From the NCBI RefSeq assembly GCF_014645615.1, contig NZ_BMMB01000005.1, positions 248,001 through 312,000 on the forward strand: a stretch of DNA of 64,000 nt, given 5' to 3'. Shown here in pieces: positions 32,919 to 41,922 of this stretch (position 1 is its first letter; every line of letters begins with the position of its first letter). The notes below the pieces were generated by a model. The model had not been told where the DNA came from and searched no databases. It saw only the letters and a program-made list of their open reading frames with translations. The DNA comes from Paenibacillus hunanensis (GTDB taxonomy: Bacteria; Bacillota; Bacilli; Paenibacillales; Paenibacillaceae). Made by a program: the position numbers and the translations under genes.

Positions 32919-35198
32919 TCAGTTGGCTGGAATCTCAAGCACATCTCCAACCTGCAAGTGTGTTGGGTCTGTAATCTTATTGAATTTCGCTAGCTCTCCC
33001 CAGGAAACGCCATATTTCAGACCGATCCGGTACAGATTGTCACCGCGTTTAATGGTGTAGGTTTGATCCGAGGAGCCCTTAACAGGTGGCGCTGCCGGTG
33101 TAGCTGGCTTCGCTGGCTCTGCTGGTTTGGTTCCTGGTGTAGCAGGTGTTGCAGGCTTCGCCGGAGTGGTCGTTTTCGCTGGCTCACTACCTTTGACTGG
33201 CGCTGCTGCACTCGACAGATCAATCGTATATTTGGCAAATCCATCTGCTGCAGTACCTTCATAAGCGATTGCTTCACCTGCACCCGCTACCGCGGACTTC
33301 GTGGACAATGCGCTTTGTGCATTTGGCGATGTATTGAAGGTAACATTGGCTTTACCTTTAATTGGCGCGAATGACCAGTTGCCATCAGCAGTTGGGTTGA
33401 TCGTTTTGTTTTCACGGATATAGTCGATGATCACCTGACGGTTCTCATCTGGAGCAGCCAGTACGATACGCTTGCCATCTGGATTCGCCAGCTTGGACGA
33501 GGATGCGCGATAGTTATTGGTTGCTACGATGAATTCCTGCTTTGGATCGATTGGCTTGCCGTTGTATTCCAGATTCACGATACGGTTCGCAGATTCGTTC
33601 ACAACGTTGCCTTTGCCATCGTATTTCGCTGGCTGAGTCACATCGATCTGGTACGTTACGCCATCAATGACGTCAAAATTGTACGTTGGGAAGTCCATGT
33701 TGATCAGCGGCTGCTCGCCTGTTTTAGACGGATCGATCTGGTTGAATTGGCCTGCTGACCATTCGAGCCAGTTCTTCACCTCTGCACCGTTTACTTTTAC
33801 TGCATATACGGTATTTGGATACACGTACAGGTCAGATACGTTTTTGATCGCAATGGTGCCAGCAGGGATATCGGTGTAATAGTTCGCACCGGAACGACCG
33901 CCTGCTTTGAATGGCGCACCTGCGGACAGGATAGGCATGCCTTCATAGTCTGTACCTTGCAGCTTCTGCTCCAGATACCATTTTTGAGCATTCGTTACGA
34001 TCTGGATCGATGGATCATCCTTCACCAGTGCAAAATAGCTGGTAATACGGGATGTTGTCGTGCCGACTGGTCCACGGATGTAATCCAGTGTTTCCTCGTG
34101 TTCTTTGTATACGGAATCGACGACGCTTTGATCTGCACTTACAAGTGCGGATTTGGTCGCTTTGTCATAGATTGGACGTGCTTCTACAGTTGAGTTTGTT
34201 ACTTTCCATTTGTCGCCATCCTGAGTCAGCTCCATATCGATAATACCGAGATGGTCGCCCCAGAAGCCAGGCTCTACGGAAGGTACGCCATTGATCGTTC
34301 CTTTTTCCAGATCCACGCCTGTTTTACCAGCGAAGTCACTGCTTGGGAACACCTTGTGTGCGTGACCGAACATAATCGCATCAATGCCTGGCACCTTGCT
34401 CAGGTACAGCACAGAGTTTTCCATTAGCTCGGTTTGTGGGATATCCTCGAAGCCGGAGTGTGGAACCGCGATAATGATATCTGCACCTTCTGCCTTCATT
34501 TGCGGGATAAACTTGTTAGCGGTTTCCACGATATCCTTCACGACAACCTTGCCGTTCAGGTTCGCGCTGTCCCACTGCATAATTTGTGGTGGAACGAAGC
34601 CGATCACACCGACCTTCAGATCATGTGTCGCACCGCTCTCATCCGTTACTTTTTTGTCGAGAATGAGGTAAGGGGTAAAGTAGTTTTTCTCGCCTTTGCC
34701 TGTACCGTCATCGGTATAGATATTGGCATTCACATATGGGAAATTAGCGCCTTTTACAGCATTCGCCAGGAAGTCCAGACCGTAGTTGAACTCATGGTTA
34801 CCATAGTTACCTGCATCGTAGCCAAACTGATTCATCGCTTTGTACACCGGATGAACCTCGCCTGGCTTGAGCGGATTAACCTTTGCCATGTAATCGCCCA
34901 GCGGTGTACCTTGCAGCAGATCACCATTGTCGATCAGTACGCTGTTTTTCGCTTCGGCGCGTGCTTGCTTGATCAGTGTTGCCGTTTTGGCATAGCCATA
35001 CTCATCAGTCGGCTTGTCGGAGTAATAATCATAGTTCACAACGTTAGTGTGAATATCCGTTGTCTCCATGAGACGAATCTTAACGACGGCACTACCAGTC
35101 GTTTCCGCTGCGAATACCGGAACGGCTGTTACAGCGAAGAGCTGTAGTGCGACCAAAGCGGTCACTGCTTTACGAATTGTCTTTTTCCCCAGTTTCAA
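32919..35198 (-). CDS. Secreted 2',3'-cyclic-nucleotide 2'-phosphodiesterase/3'-nucleotidase with LysM domain
   Basis: A 759-residue secreted enzyme. A signal peptide of about 30 residues (AVTALVALQLFAVTAVPVFA) precedes a metallophosphoesterase domain with the metal motifs LMETTDIHTN, LIDNGDLLQGTPLGDY, NYGNHEFNYG and MFGHAHKVFP, then a 5'-nucleotidase C-terminal domain (about 390-600), a Pro/Thr/Ala/Lys-rich linker and one LysM repeat at the end (YTIKRGDNLYRIGLKYGVSW) that should hold it on peptidoglycan. It salvages phosphate and nucleosides from external RNA breakdown products. I start at the TTG at 35198, nine bases after GGGAGGGG. Monocistronic. Confidence 0.92.
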   Translation of the reverse strand: MKLGKKTIRKAVTALVALQLFAVTAVPVFAAETTGSAVVKIRLMETTDIHTNVVNYDYYSDKPTDEYGYAKTATLIKQARAEAKNSVLIDNGDLLQGTPLGDYMAKVNPLKPGEVHPVYKAMNQFGYDAGNYGNHEFNYGLDFLANAVKGANFPYVNANIYTDDGTGKGEKNYFTPYLILDKKVTDESGATHDLKVGVIGFVPPQIMQWDSANLNGKVVVKDIVETANKFIPQMKAEGADIIIAVPHSGFEDIPQTELMENSVLYLSKVPGIDAIMFGHAHKVFPSSDFAGKTGVDLEKGTINGVPSVEPGFWGDHLGIIDMELTQDGDKWKVTNSTVEARPIYDKATKSALVSADQSVVDSVYKEHEETLDYIRGPVGTTTSRITSYFALVKDDPSIQIVTNAQKWYLEQKLQGTDYEGMPILSAGAPFKAGGRSGANYYTDIPAGTIAIKNVSDLYVYPNTVYAVKVNGAEVKNWLEWSAGQFNQIDPSKTGEQPLINMDFPTYNFDVIDGVTYQIDVTQPAKYDGKGNVVNESANRIVNLEYNGKPIDPKQEFIVATNNYRASSSKLANPDGKRIVLAAPDENRQVIIDYIRENKTINPTADGNWSFAPIKGKANVTFNTSPNAQSALSTKSAVAGAGEAIAYEGTAADGFAKYTIDLSSAAAPVKGSEPAKTTTPAKPATPATPGTKPAEPAKPATPAAPPVKGSSDQTYTIKRGDNLYRIGLKYGVSWGELAKFNKITDPTHLQVGDVLEIPAN

Positions 35199-35702
35199 AA
35201 TGCATAACCCCTCCCGCATGATGTTGGGCACGTATCAGAGTCATTTTGTATCGCTTCCAAATCCGGTCATAAAAACAGGTGGCCGAAGCCAGATATGTAC
35301 AAACAGCATGATCAAAGCACATTTCACTAAGATCAATCAAATATTGACCGGTGGTAAAATCGAAGCTAACAAACTTCCTTACGTGCGATTGCTTGGTAAA
35401 ATTGTATACTATTGATTACAATATTTGAAGCAGAAGTTAACGTTTCTTTACTATTTTTTTAAATTTAATGTAATAGCTACGATCGGGTGTTATGTTAGTG
35501 TCGTATTTTAGACAGGATGTGATGGCTTTGTTGTCTTCGCTTTCAGCAGTATTATCGCGCATGGTAAGCTATATCTAGCCTGCACTAAGCATGCCGCACC
35601 TATGCTCCACCGATGGCTCTAGCCTCTGTGTACGAGAGAGAGCCTGTCCTGTATAAAGCATCCTATCTCTACACAGGACGCAGCTAGCTCGCTAGATCGA
35701 CC
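35199..35702. other. Intergenic region
   Basis: About 500 bases carrying the promoter of the cyclic nucleotidase gene. No supported gene or clear structure; the short frame at 35068-35415 lacks a start signal. Confidence 0.4.
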
Positions 35703-37370
35703 TCACTGCTCCTCAAAGGTAAGCCCAAAATGTAGTACATCTCTGCTCGCATTGCTGCTGCCCGCCGCATATACGATCTCTACGCGTGAGCCCTGCTGTA
35801 GCACAGTCGGTGCAGGTGCATCGGTATGCACCATGATGTTCAGTCCGGGTAAATGCCAGCCCTGCTGGGTCATGCCAAGCTGCTCCTGCGCCAGACCATC
35901 CAGCTCAAATACAAGCTCCATCGACACATCCGTCTGGAACCTTGCTGTAATATCCAGCCTGCGTACACCGACCTCTACCTCAAAGCTCATGCCGCGTAAA
36001 TGCGTGTTCCAGCTCTGCCCCTGCTCGCGCCGCACCATGCGCATCGAATACCGCTCTCCAGCTGTTGTCATCCAGTGCGCTGTTGCATGGTGCATCTGTC
36101 CATTCGTATTGCGACTGCCCGACAATCCACCGATCATCAGCCGATCTGTAATCCATGCCTTCGCTGTGCATACATGGCGATTTTGCCCGGGCAGATCGCG
36201 TTCACATAGCTCTTTGAATTGACGGGTGACAAAGCGCTCGGTGCCTCGATGCAGTAGCCGTTCTCTCGTCTGCTCCTGCATATCCACGCCCACAAGCGCG
36301 ATCAATAGATTATGGCTGGTTTCACAATTCACACGCGTCAGGTGGCGATATTCTTCGCCAAGCGCCAGATAGAGCAGCACACCGATCGAGCTATGCTCGG
36401 TAATATCATTTTCATAGCTACGGGCAAAGGGACCGCAAATATTTTCCAGCTTCGGGCCGTAAAAGTCGGCGATATCCTGCCATAATCCATGCTCCAGCTC
36501 CAAGCCGATATGACGAAATGACAGTGTACGTCCGTACACACGCCACATCCCTAGCACCGTCAGATCAACGCCATAATACGTGCTGGAATTAAACTCAGCA
36601 AAGGAATGCAGCTCCATATAATCACGGAGCAGCATCGCCGCTCCCTGCTCTGCATGTGTCATCCATTCCAGATGTCCATAACGATGCCCGTAATAATGCG
36701 TAATAAACAGGTGCATTAGCTCAATATTCGTATTAGTCGGAATCGATTGGGAGCGATAGCGCTCCAGCGAGGTCGTCACTGTAAGCTGCATCGCACGATC
36801 CATTCGCTCCACCAGCTCTACGGGCAATTCATGCTCAAAATGCTCTAATATCACCGCAAATGTCGATGCGATAAATTCACGCCAGTTCGGATCAAAGCTC
36901 TCCCATACACGTGGAAATACTTCATCTGTCGCCTGCCGAAATAGCTGTGCGAGCTGCTCATCACCTGCCAGCTTGCCATATTCGGCAAAACGGCGATACA
37001 CCTCATCCAGCGCGTCAGACTGCGCATAGCCAAAGCCCGGCGGGAAGCTGCTCCAGGCACTATGCCCGGCTGGCGGCACCGGACGTTCCAGTGAGGTATT
37101 GAAGGTGCCATCATAGATTTCGCCTGGCTGTACGAGCTGTAGCTCAAGAATTTGCTCGATGATCCGGCAGGCTGTCTTCACTTCTTCCGCACCGCCGCGC
37201 AGGAGTAGTCCAAGCGCGTAATGTGCACTTTCCCGTGTATCATGCTGATCCTCTTCTCCGCGAATCATATGCACATCTGCATCATAGCGTGCATCCAGCT
37301 CATCCATTGCCTGCTGTATCAAAAATTGCTTGTCCGGTGATAATGATGCGATGTTATTGCGTTTGCCCAT
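35703..37370 (-). CDS. Large cytosolic protein of unknown function, possible alpha/alpha-barrel plus beta-sandwich enzyme
   Basis: A 555-residue protein without signal peptide or membrane segments. The first 400 residues are rich in amphipathic helices with conserved-looking aromatic and polar clusters (PTNTNIELMHLFITHYYGHR; EFNSSTYYGVDLTVLGMWRV), a pattern reminiscent of (alpha/alpha) toroid glycosidases or polysaccharide lyases. The last 130 residues look beta-rich (MSFEVEVGVRRLDITARFQT). I cannot assign a family or catalytic residues with confidence. The ATG at 37370 abuts GGAGG, so the start may be slightly later. It stands alone between its neighbours. Confidence 0.7.
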   Translation of the reverse strand: MGKRNNIASLSPDKQFLIQQAMDELDARYDADVHMIRGEEDQHDTRESAHYALGLLLRGGAEEVKTACRIIEQILELQLVQPGEIYDGTFNTSLERPVPPAGHSAWSSFPPGFGYAQSDALDEVYRRFAEYGKLAGDEQLAQLFRQATDEVFPRVWESFDPNWREFIASTFAVILEHFEHELPVELVERMDRAMQLTVTTSLERYRSQSIPTNTNIELMHLFITHYYGHRYGHLEWMTHAEQGAAMLLRDYMELHSFAEFNSSTYYGVDLTVLGMWRVYGRTLSFRHIGLELEHGLWQDIADFYGPKLENICGPFARSYENDITEHSSIGVLLYLALGEEYRHLTRVNCETSHNLLIALVGVDMQEQTRERLLHRGTERFVTRQFKELCERDLPGQNRHVCTAKAWITDRLMIGGLSGSRNTNGQMHHATAHWMTTAGERYSMRMVRREQGQSWNTHLRGMSFEVEVGVRRLDITARFQTDVSMELVFELDGLAQEQLGMTQQGWHLPGLNIMVHTDAPAPTVLQQGSRVEIVYAAGSSNASRDVLHFGLTFEEQ

Positions 37371-37531
37371 CCTCCATACCGCCCCTTCCCCATATCGATG
37401 AATGCTTCAAAGTATGCTGCACGATCGCTTCATCTGGCAATAAACTTGTTTGCAACCATAAACCGTATGCCCGATGCGATCCACCTGATAACGATGACTG
37501 CGCCATTTTCCATCTCGTTCACTCCATAACA

Positions 37532-37574
37532 AAAAAACGTCAAACCGGCATAGAGCCAGCTTGGCGTTTTCATT
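37532..37574 (-). terminator. Terminator of the Spo0E-like gene
   Basis: Minus strand AACGCCAAGCTGG pairs with the CCGGTTTGACGTT region, then a T run. Confidence 0.75.
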
Positions 37575-37575
37575 T

Positions 37576-37794
37576 TCAGCCTTCCAAAGGTGTCTGTGGA
37601 AAGCAATTGTCATTCAAATCACGAGACAGTTTTCTATTTTTAAGCTGTTTATGATACAGATAGGAATCCATAATCCGATCGAGTTGCTCGGATTGATCGA
37701 TCACGCGGTGGTCACAAATGCCATGCTCGGCAGCCATCTGATTCAAAATACGGCGCTCCTGCTCGATTTGCTGTTCCATCTTTTTCAAATCCAA
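37576..37794 (-). CDS. Spo0E-like aspartyl-phosphate phosphatase family protein
   Basis: A 72-residue helical hairpin protein. The first helix (QQIEQERRILNQMAAEHG) and second helix with the SQELD-type motif (here SEQLDRIMDSYLYHKQ) match the Spo0E family, which removes phosphate from Spo0A-P and delays sporulation. I choose the TTG at 37794, six bases after GGAGGTG; an upstream ATG at 37848 would add an Arg/Asp-rich leader with no binding site. Followed by a terminator and convergent to nothing; monocistronic. Supports an endospore-forming host. Confidence 0.78.
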   Translation of the reverse strand: MDLKKMEQQIEQERRILNQMAAEHGICDHRVIDQSEQLDRIMDSYLYHKQLKNRKLSRDLNDNCFPQTPLEG

Positions 37795-38199
37795 GGAAAC
37801 CACCTCCCGTCGTTTATCCCTTCCGGCATCCATAACCCGCGCTGACAAGCAGCTCTAGCGGCTGCTATGGAGGAGACTCCGTATGGAAACGGTATGTCAC
37901 CTTATTGTATGATCGCTCATACGAAATAGGGTGCTACATCCTGCTATAAAAACATCGTTTGACTCTACCGTATGAACACGATATGAGCCACATGCTTAAT
38001 AACTAAAATTTGTAGCTTTATATTCGTTATACCTTAATTTTACAAGCAGTTTCAAGTTCCTACAGTCCCTATTTTATCCTGATAATGGAAGCAAAAACTG
38101 ACAAAAAATCCGTTCCACTCTGTCGGTATGTATACGTAAATATTACAAATTTCGATAACGAATAAACGTGTATTTTGCATCATGCCTGTCACACAGCGC

Positions 38200-38238
38200 A
38201 AAAAACGGACCCCAGCAATCGTGCCAGAGTCCGTTTAC
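38200..38238 (-). terminator. Terminator of the PNPOx-fold gene
   Basis: AAACGGAC pairs with GTCCGTTT; the minus strand continues in a T run. Confidence 0.72.
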
Positions 38239-38303
38239 CGTTTGTTCCAAAGCGCTGAATAGCGCTAATTTTGTCGGATCATCGACGCGTTACATGTCAG
38301 CGA

Positions 38304-38720
38304 TTAGGCTTCCCATGTTTGACGATTACCGTCTTGGTCAATATATTCAATCATTTGTGGCGTGATATCCAGTACAACATAATCCGGATCGTCTGGGCCA
38401 TCCAGCCATTTTTTAAATTCATCTTTCCAGACACGTTGCTTCAGCTCGCTATCGCTGGACACTTTGCAGGTCGCTTCGATCTGTACCACTTCACTGTTAC
38501 CGCCCTTTTCATAACCAAGTAGCAAGTAGCAGTTCGGGTTTTGCTCCAACTCTTCGACTTTATGCGTTTTGCGGTCAGTCGCGAGATGGATGTGCAGCCC
38601 ATCATTATATAGTGCCATGTAACGTACACGAGGCTTATTGTTTTCTACTGTACCAAATGCGCAAAATGGATTGTTCTCCAGGGCTTTGATGATTGCTTGT
38701 TCTGTAGTTGCTGTACTCAT
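38304..38720 (-). CDS. Pyridoxamine 5'-phosphate oxidase-fold general stress protein
   Basis: A 138-residue split-barrel flavin-binding protein of the general stress protein 26 / YzzA-YdaG type: NPFCAFGTVENNKPRVRYM, LHIHLATDRKTHKVEELEQN and PNCYLLLGYEKGG follow the family's strand order. These proteins bind FMN or F420-like cofactors; the physiological substrate is usually unknown. The ATG at 38720 follows AAGGAGCTTGATC. A cluster of three GTGTTAG/CTAACAC half-sites lies 44-75 bases upstream and probably controls it. Confidence 0.85.
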   Translation of the reverse strand: MSTATTEQAIIKALENNPFCAFGTVENNKPRVRYMALYNDGLHIHLATDRKTHKVEELEQNPNCYLLLGYEKGGNSEVVQIEATCKVSSDSELKQRVWKDEFKKWLDGPDDPDYVVLDITPQMIEYIDQDGNRQTWEA

Positions 38721-38763
38721 GATCAAGCTCCTTCCGCAATTCGAATTAGTATTTAGAGGAACA

Positions 38764-38795
38764 CTAACACTAATGTGTTAGGAATTCGCTAACAC
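38764..38795. promoter_or_regulatory. Triple half-site operator-like repeat, copy C
   Basis: CTAACAC-TAAT-GTGTTAG (perfect 18-bp palindrome, 38764-38781) followed by GAATTCG and another CTAACAC (38789-38795). It lies just upstream of the leftward PNPOx-fold gene. The second dyad (GTTAG-N7-CTAAC) matches copies A and B. Confidence 0.65.
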
Positions 38796-38944
38796 TGTAG
38801 TTCCATGTGTCGCGTCGTTCGCGTTCATGTCTCCACTCGTTACATACCCGCTCTGTTACCTGCTGAACCGTACGCCCCTTCCACTATCCTGCTGGACAGG
38901 CTGGAACGGCTCGTCTATAATTACACCTAGAAAAAGCGCATAAC

Positions 38945-39037
38945 GTGTGGGGAGCTGGAGGAGTCCGGCTGAGAGTGTATTCGATTAATACTGACCCTTA
39001 TACCTGATCTGGATAATGCCAGCGTAGGAAGCTACAC
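38945..39037 (+). ncRNA. TPP riboswitch (THI element)
   Basis: Conserved cores are present in order: GGCTGAGA near 38967, GACCCTT near 38993, ACCTGATCTGGATAATGCC near 39002 and AGCGTAGGAA, closed by GTGTGG/CTACAC. It binds thiamine pyrophosphate and should lower expression of the downstream uptake operon when the cofactor is plentiful. Confidence 0.95.
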
Positions 39038-39072
39038 ATGCCATGTATGTAAGCTCATATATGCACCTATGT

Positions 39073-39098
39073 CGTCCCGGGTCCGGGGCGCTTTTTTA
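39073..39098 (+). terminator. Intrinsic terminator of the TPP riboswitch
   Basis: GTCCCGG and CCGGGGC form the stem (one G-U pair) with a T run at 39092-39097. It is the expression platform: TPP binding should favour it. Confidence 0.85.
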
Positions 39099-39154
39099 TT
39101 TTATACAGCAATTTGCAGGACGAATGGGTGACTACGAAGGGAGCAACAACCGTA

Positions 39155-40189
39155 ATGAGAAAAATCGGAACTACACTGGGCATCCTGCTCATCGCAGGTG
39201 CACTGCTTGTCATGACAGCATGCGGACAAAAAGAAAACAACGCCTCATCCGGCGCATTGAGCGGCAATTCACCTGCACTCAAGGATGTGCAGGTCGTGCT
39301 GGACTGGACACCCAATACGAATCATACCGGGCTGTATGTCGCTCAGCAGATGGGCTATTACAAGGACGCAGGCTTGAATGTAGAGATCATCCAGCCGGGT
39401 CAGAGCAGCGCGGATACGCTCGTTGCCTCCGGTAAAGTACCTTTTGGCATCAGCTATCAGGAAAGCGTCACGCAGGCACGTGTACAGGGCGTACCGCTCG
39501 TCTCCATCGCAGCCGTCATTCAGCATAATACATCTGGCTTTGCCGCACCTGTCGATCGCGGTATCAAAACACCGAAGGACATGGAAGGCAAATCCTATGG
39601 CGCATGGGGCTCCCCCGTGGAAGAAGCCGTCATGAAGTCGATTATGGATACCGATGGCGGTGATGTGACCAAAGTCAAAAGCGTCAACATCGGCGATGCC
39701 GACTATTTTACAGCCGTGAAAAAAGGAATTGATTTTGCCTGGATCTACTACGGCTGGACGGGTATCGAAGCCAAGCTGCGCGGCGAACCACTGGATATGC
39801 TGTACGTCAAAGACTACTCACCTAGTCTCGACTACTACACACCTGTCATCACTACCAACGAGCAACAAATCCAAAGAGACCCTGAGCTCGTCAAAGCCTT
39901 CATGAGCGCAACCGCCAAAGGCTACGAATACGCCATCGCCAATCCCAACAAAGCAGCCGACATCCTTACCAAAGCCGTACCCGATCTCGATCCAAAGCTC
40001 GTCAAAGCCAGCCAGGAATGGCTCTCTCCACGCTATCAAGACGACGCTTCCCAGTGGGGACTACAAAAAGAACAGGTATGGAAAGGCTACGCCGACTGGA
40101 TGTACAAGCAAAAACTGCTCGAACAACCACTCGACGCCAGCAAAGCATTTACGAATGATTTCCTGCCAGCACCACAAACAAGTAAATAA
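39155..40189 (+). CDS. thiY: ABC transporter substrate-binding lipoprotein, thiamine-precursor type (ThiY/NMT1 family)
   Basis: A 344-residue lipoprotein with lipobox VMTAC (Cys at 23). The NMT1/THI5-like fold is marked by VVLDWTPNTNHTGLYVAQQMG and FGISYQESVTQARVQGVPLV near the start, the same residues that form the pyrimidine pocket in ThiY/Thi5. With the TPP riboswitch upstream, the ligand is probably a pyrimidine thiamine precursor such as HMP or formylaminopyrimidine. The ATG at 39155 follows GAAGGGAG. First gene of the uptake operon; 660 bases including a long palindrome separate it from the next gene. Confidence 0.88.
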   Translation: MRKIGTTLGILLIAGALLVMTACGQKENNASSGALSGNSPALKDVQVVLDWTPNTNHTGLYVAQQMGYYKDAGLNVEIIQPGQSSADTLVASGKVPFGISYQESVTQARVQGVPLVSIAAVIQHNTSGFAAPVDRGIKTPKDMEGKSYGAWGSPVEEAVMKSIMDTDGGDVTKVKSVNIGDADYFTAVKKGIDFAWIYYGWTGIEAKLRGEPLDMLYVKDYSPSLDYYTPVITTNEQQIQRDPELVKAFMSATAKGYEYAIANPNKAADILTKAVPDLDPKLVKASQEWLSPRYQDDASQWGLQKEQVWKGYADWMYKQKLLEQPLDASKAFTNDFLPAPQTSK

Positions 40190-40605
40190 TTGCTGCTAAT
40201 CGTAATGGCTTGGAGCATGCTTGATTATATGGAGGTTGCTTTGTGACCTCCATATTGCTTCATTACTTTGATGCCGCTTCGGTGTTTGGAGTGTGCTTCC
40301 TTGCCTTAATATCGCTTCTTTGCTTTGGCTTTGATATTGCTTCGATCGCGCATCGGAGCGTTAATGAGAAGTGAGTTTCATTTTATCTGGAGAGTAGCTT
40401 TCATCTTATTAAAGTACGGTTTAGTAATTTAGGAATAAGGTGAGATTTAGGATGAAATTGCGTGGCATGAACTAGATTACGATCAGTAATGACGCAGATA
40501 ATTTTTTATAAAGTATCTTTATACAATAGGTATGCATTTAAAATGAGCATGCACTTAAAGTAACATGCTTTACGGCTATAAAATATCTTTGGTAATACAA
40601 CATTA
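40190..40605. other. Gap inside the thiamine uptake operon
   Basis: About 415 bases between thiY and the palindromic element, with no gene and no clear terminator. In related operons these genes are usually adjacent, so the gap is unusual. Confidence 0.5.
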
Positions 40606-40818
40606 ATTTGCCAGGGCGTGTGTACAAACTTCATGATGCAAGCAACACGGAACGGAGGGAAGGAAATAAGGGAAAAGGACGACTTTGGAGGGGCGGGAAT
40701 CTTCATGTACACCCCATTCCAAAAGATTCCCGCGGCTCCACGGAGTCCGTCCCCTTATTCCTTCCCGGAGTGGTTGCTGCTCATCACCATAAGTTTGCAC
40801 ACTGCCCAATCAGCAAAG
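40606..40818. repeat. Large imperfect palindromic element, copy 2
   Basis: Core 40657-40766: GGGAAGGAAATAAGGG pairs with CCTTATTCCTTCCC, and GGGAATCTT with AAGATTCCC at the centre. Outer arms continue (GGGCGTGTGTACAAACTT against AAGTTTGCACACTGCCC), giving about 200 bases of hairpin. It is an inverted relative of the element at 8161-8325. It ends about 30 bases before the next gene start and may terminate or slow transcription through the operon. Confidence 0.88.
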
Positions 40819-40849
40819 GATGTTTATTCCCACTTCAGGAGGCACACAA

Positions 40850-41139
40850 TGGCTAACACTTTACTCAGCATCCAGGTCATCCCCAAAACTCAGCCCGGCG
40901 AAAATTCCTACGATTACGTAGACACAGCCATCGAGGTCATTCAATCGTCCGGCGTAAAATACGAGGTGCATCCGCTCGAAACAACAATGGAAGGCGAGCT
41001 GCCAGAGCTACTGGATATCGTTCGTCGTATGCATGAGGCGCTTGTGGAGAAGGGTAGCCCCAGCATCATTTCCCAGATCAAAATCGCCCACAATCCAGAC
41101 GGCATCAGCATGAATGGATTGACGGAGAAGTATCGTTGA
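40850..41139 (+). CDS. Thiamine-binding protein, MTH1187/YkoF-like family
   Basis: A 96-residue ferredoxin-fold protein of the MTH1187 (DUF77) family: SIQVIPKTQPGENSYDYVDT, EVHPLETTMEGELPELLDIV and SPSIISQIKIAHNP follow the strand-helix order. Relatives bind thiamine or its pyrimidine moiety and sit in thiamine transport operons. The ATG at 40850 follows CAGGAGGCACACA; an upstream in-frame extension runs through the palindromic element and is not real. Its TGA overlaps the permease ATG. Confidence 0.85.
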
Positions 41140-41921
41140 TGTCCATACGTGACTGGTGGAAAGGCATATGGCCGCCCTTAGGGGCGGTCGTTTTGTTCCT
41201 CATCTTCTGGCAGGCGGCAACATCATTCTTCCACATTGAGGACTGGATTCTCCCCAGTCCAGCGCGGATCGTAAGCGAAGCGAGCCATAGCTATGAGCGT
41301 CTGATCGGGCATACATGGGCGACGCTACAACTCACACTGGAGGGCTTTGGCATCGGTGTGGTAATCGGTCTACTGGTAGCAGGCATTCTGCATGTGATTC
41401 CATTTCTTCGTCAGGCGTTATATCCACTGCTTATTTTGAGTCAAAATATTCCGGTGATTGCACTCGGCCCGTTGCTCATTATCTGGTTCGGCTTTGGCAT
41501 CCTGTCGAAGCTGATCGTGATTGTGCTGGTCTGCTTCTTCCCGATTACAGTCGCGGCGCTAGGTGGACTTGCTGGAACCGATCGGACGATGCTCAATTAT
41601 ATGCAGATGATCGGCGCGTCACGCGGTCAGATTTTCTGGAAGCTGGAGCTGCCGTACAGTCTGCCTGCTGTCTTTTCGGGACTGCGTATCGCCGCAACAT
41701 ATAGCATCATGGGCGCAATTATTGCGGAATGGATTAGCAGTGATCAAGGACTTGGGTATTATATGCTATTGCAGCAATCAGCGTTTCGCACGGATCGGAT
41801 GTTTGTAGCGATTCTGATCGTGATCGCACTCAGTCTGGTGATGTTCTCGCTAATCGTACTGCTGGAGCACTGGTGTATCCGCTGGCAACGAACGAATCAT
41901 GAACGACAAGGAGGACGATGA
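41139..41921 (+). CDS. thiX: ABC transporter permease, thiamine-precursor uptake (ThiX)
   Basis: A 260-residue inner membrane permease with about six helices. The ABC permease EAA loop is visible as MQMIGASRGQIFWKLELPYS followed by LPAVFSGLRIAA. Similar to SsuC/TauC/ThiX permeases. Start and previous stop overlap (TGATG), so it is translationally coupled. Partners: the ThiY-like lipoprotein and the ATPase that follows after one base. Confidence 0.9.
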   Translation: MSIRDWWKGIWPPLGAVVLFLIFWQAATSFFHIEDWILPSPARIVSEASHSYERLIGHTWATLQLTLEGFGIGVVIGLLVAGILHVIPFLRQALYPLLILSQNIPVIALGPLLIIWFGFGILSKLIVIVLVCFFPITVAALGGLAGTDRTMLNYMQMIGASRGQIFWKLELPYSLPAVFSGLRIAATYSIMGAIIAEWISSDQGLGYYMLLQQSAFRTDRMFVAILIVIALSLVMFSLIVLLEHWCIRWQRTNHERQGGR

Positions 41922-41922
41922 G

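Noticed and set aside
34434..35147. Plus-strand reading frame of 237 codons opposite the cyclic nucleotidase
   Set aside because: Antisense shadow of a confidently identified gene.
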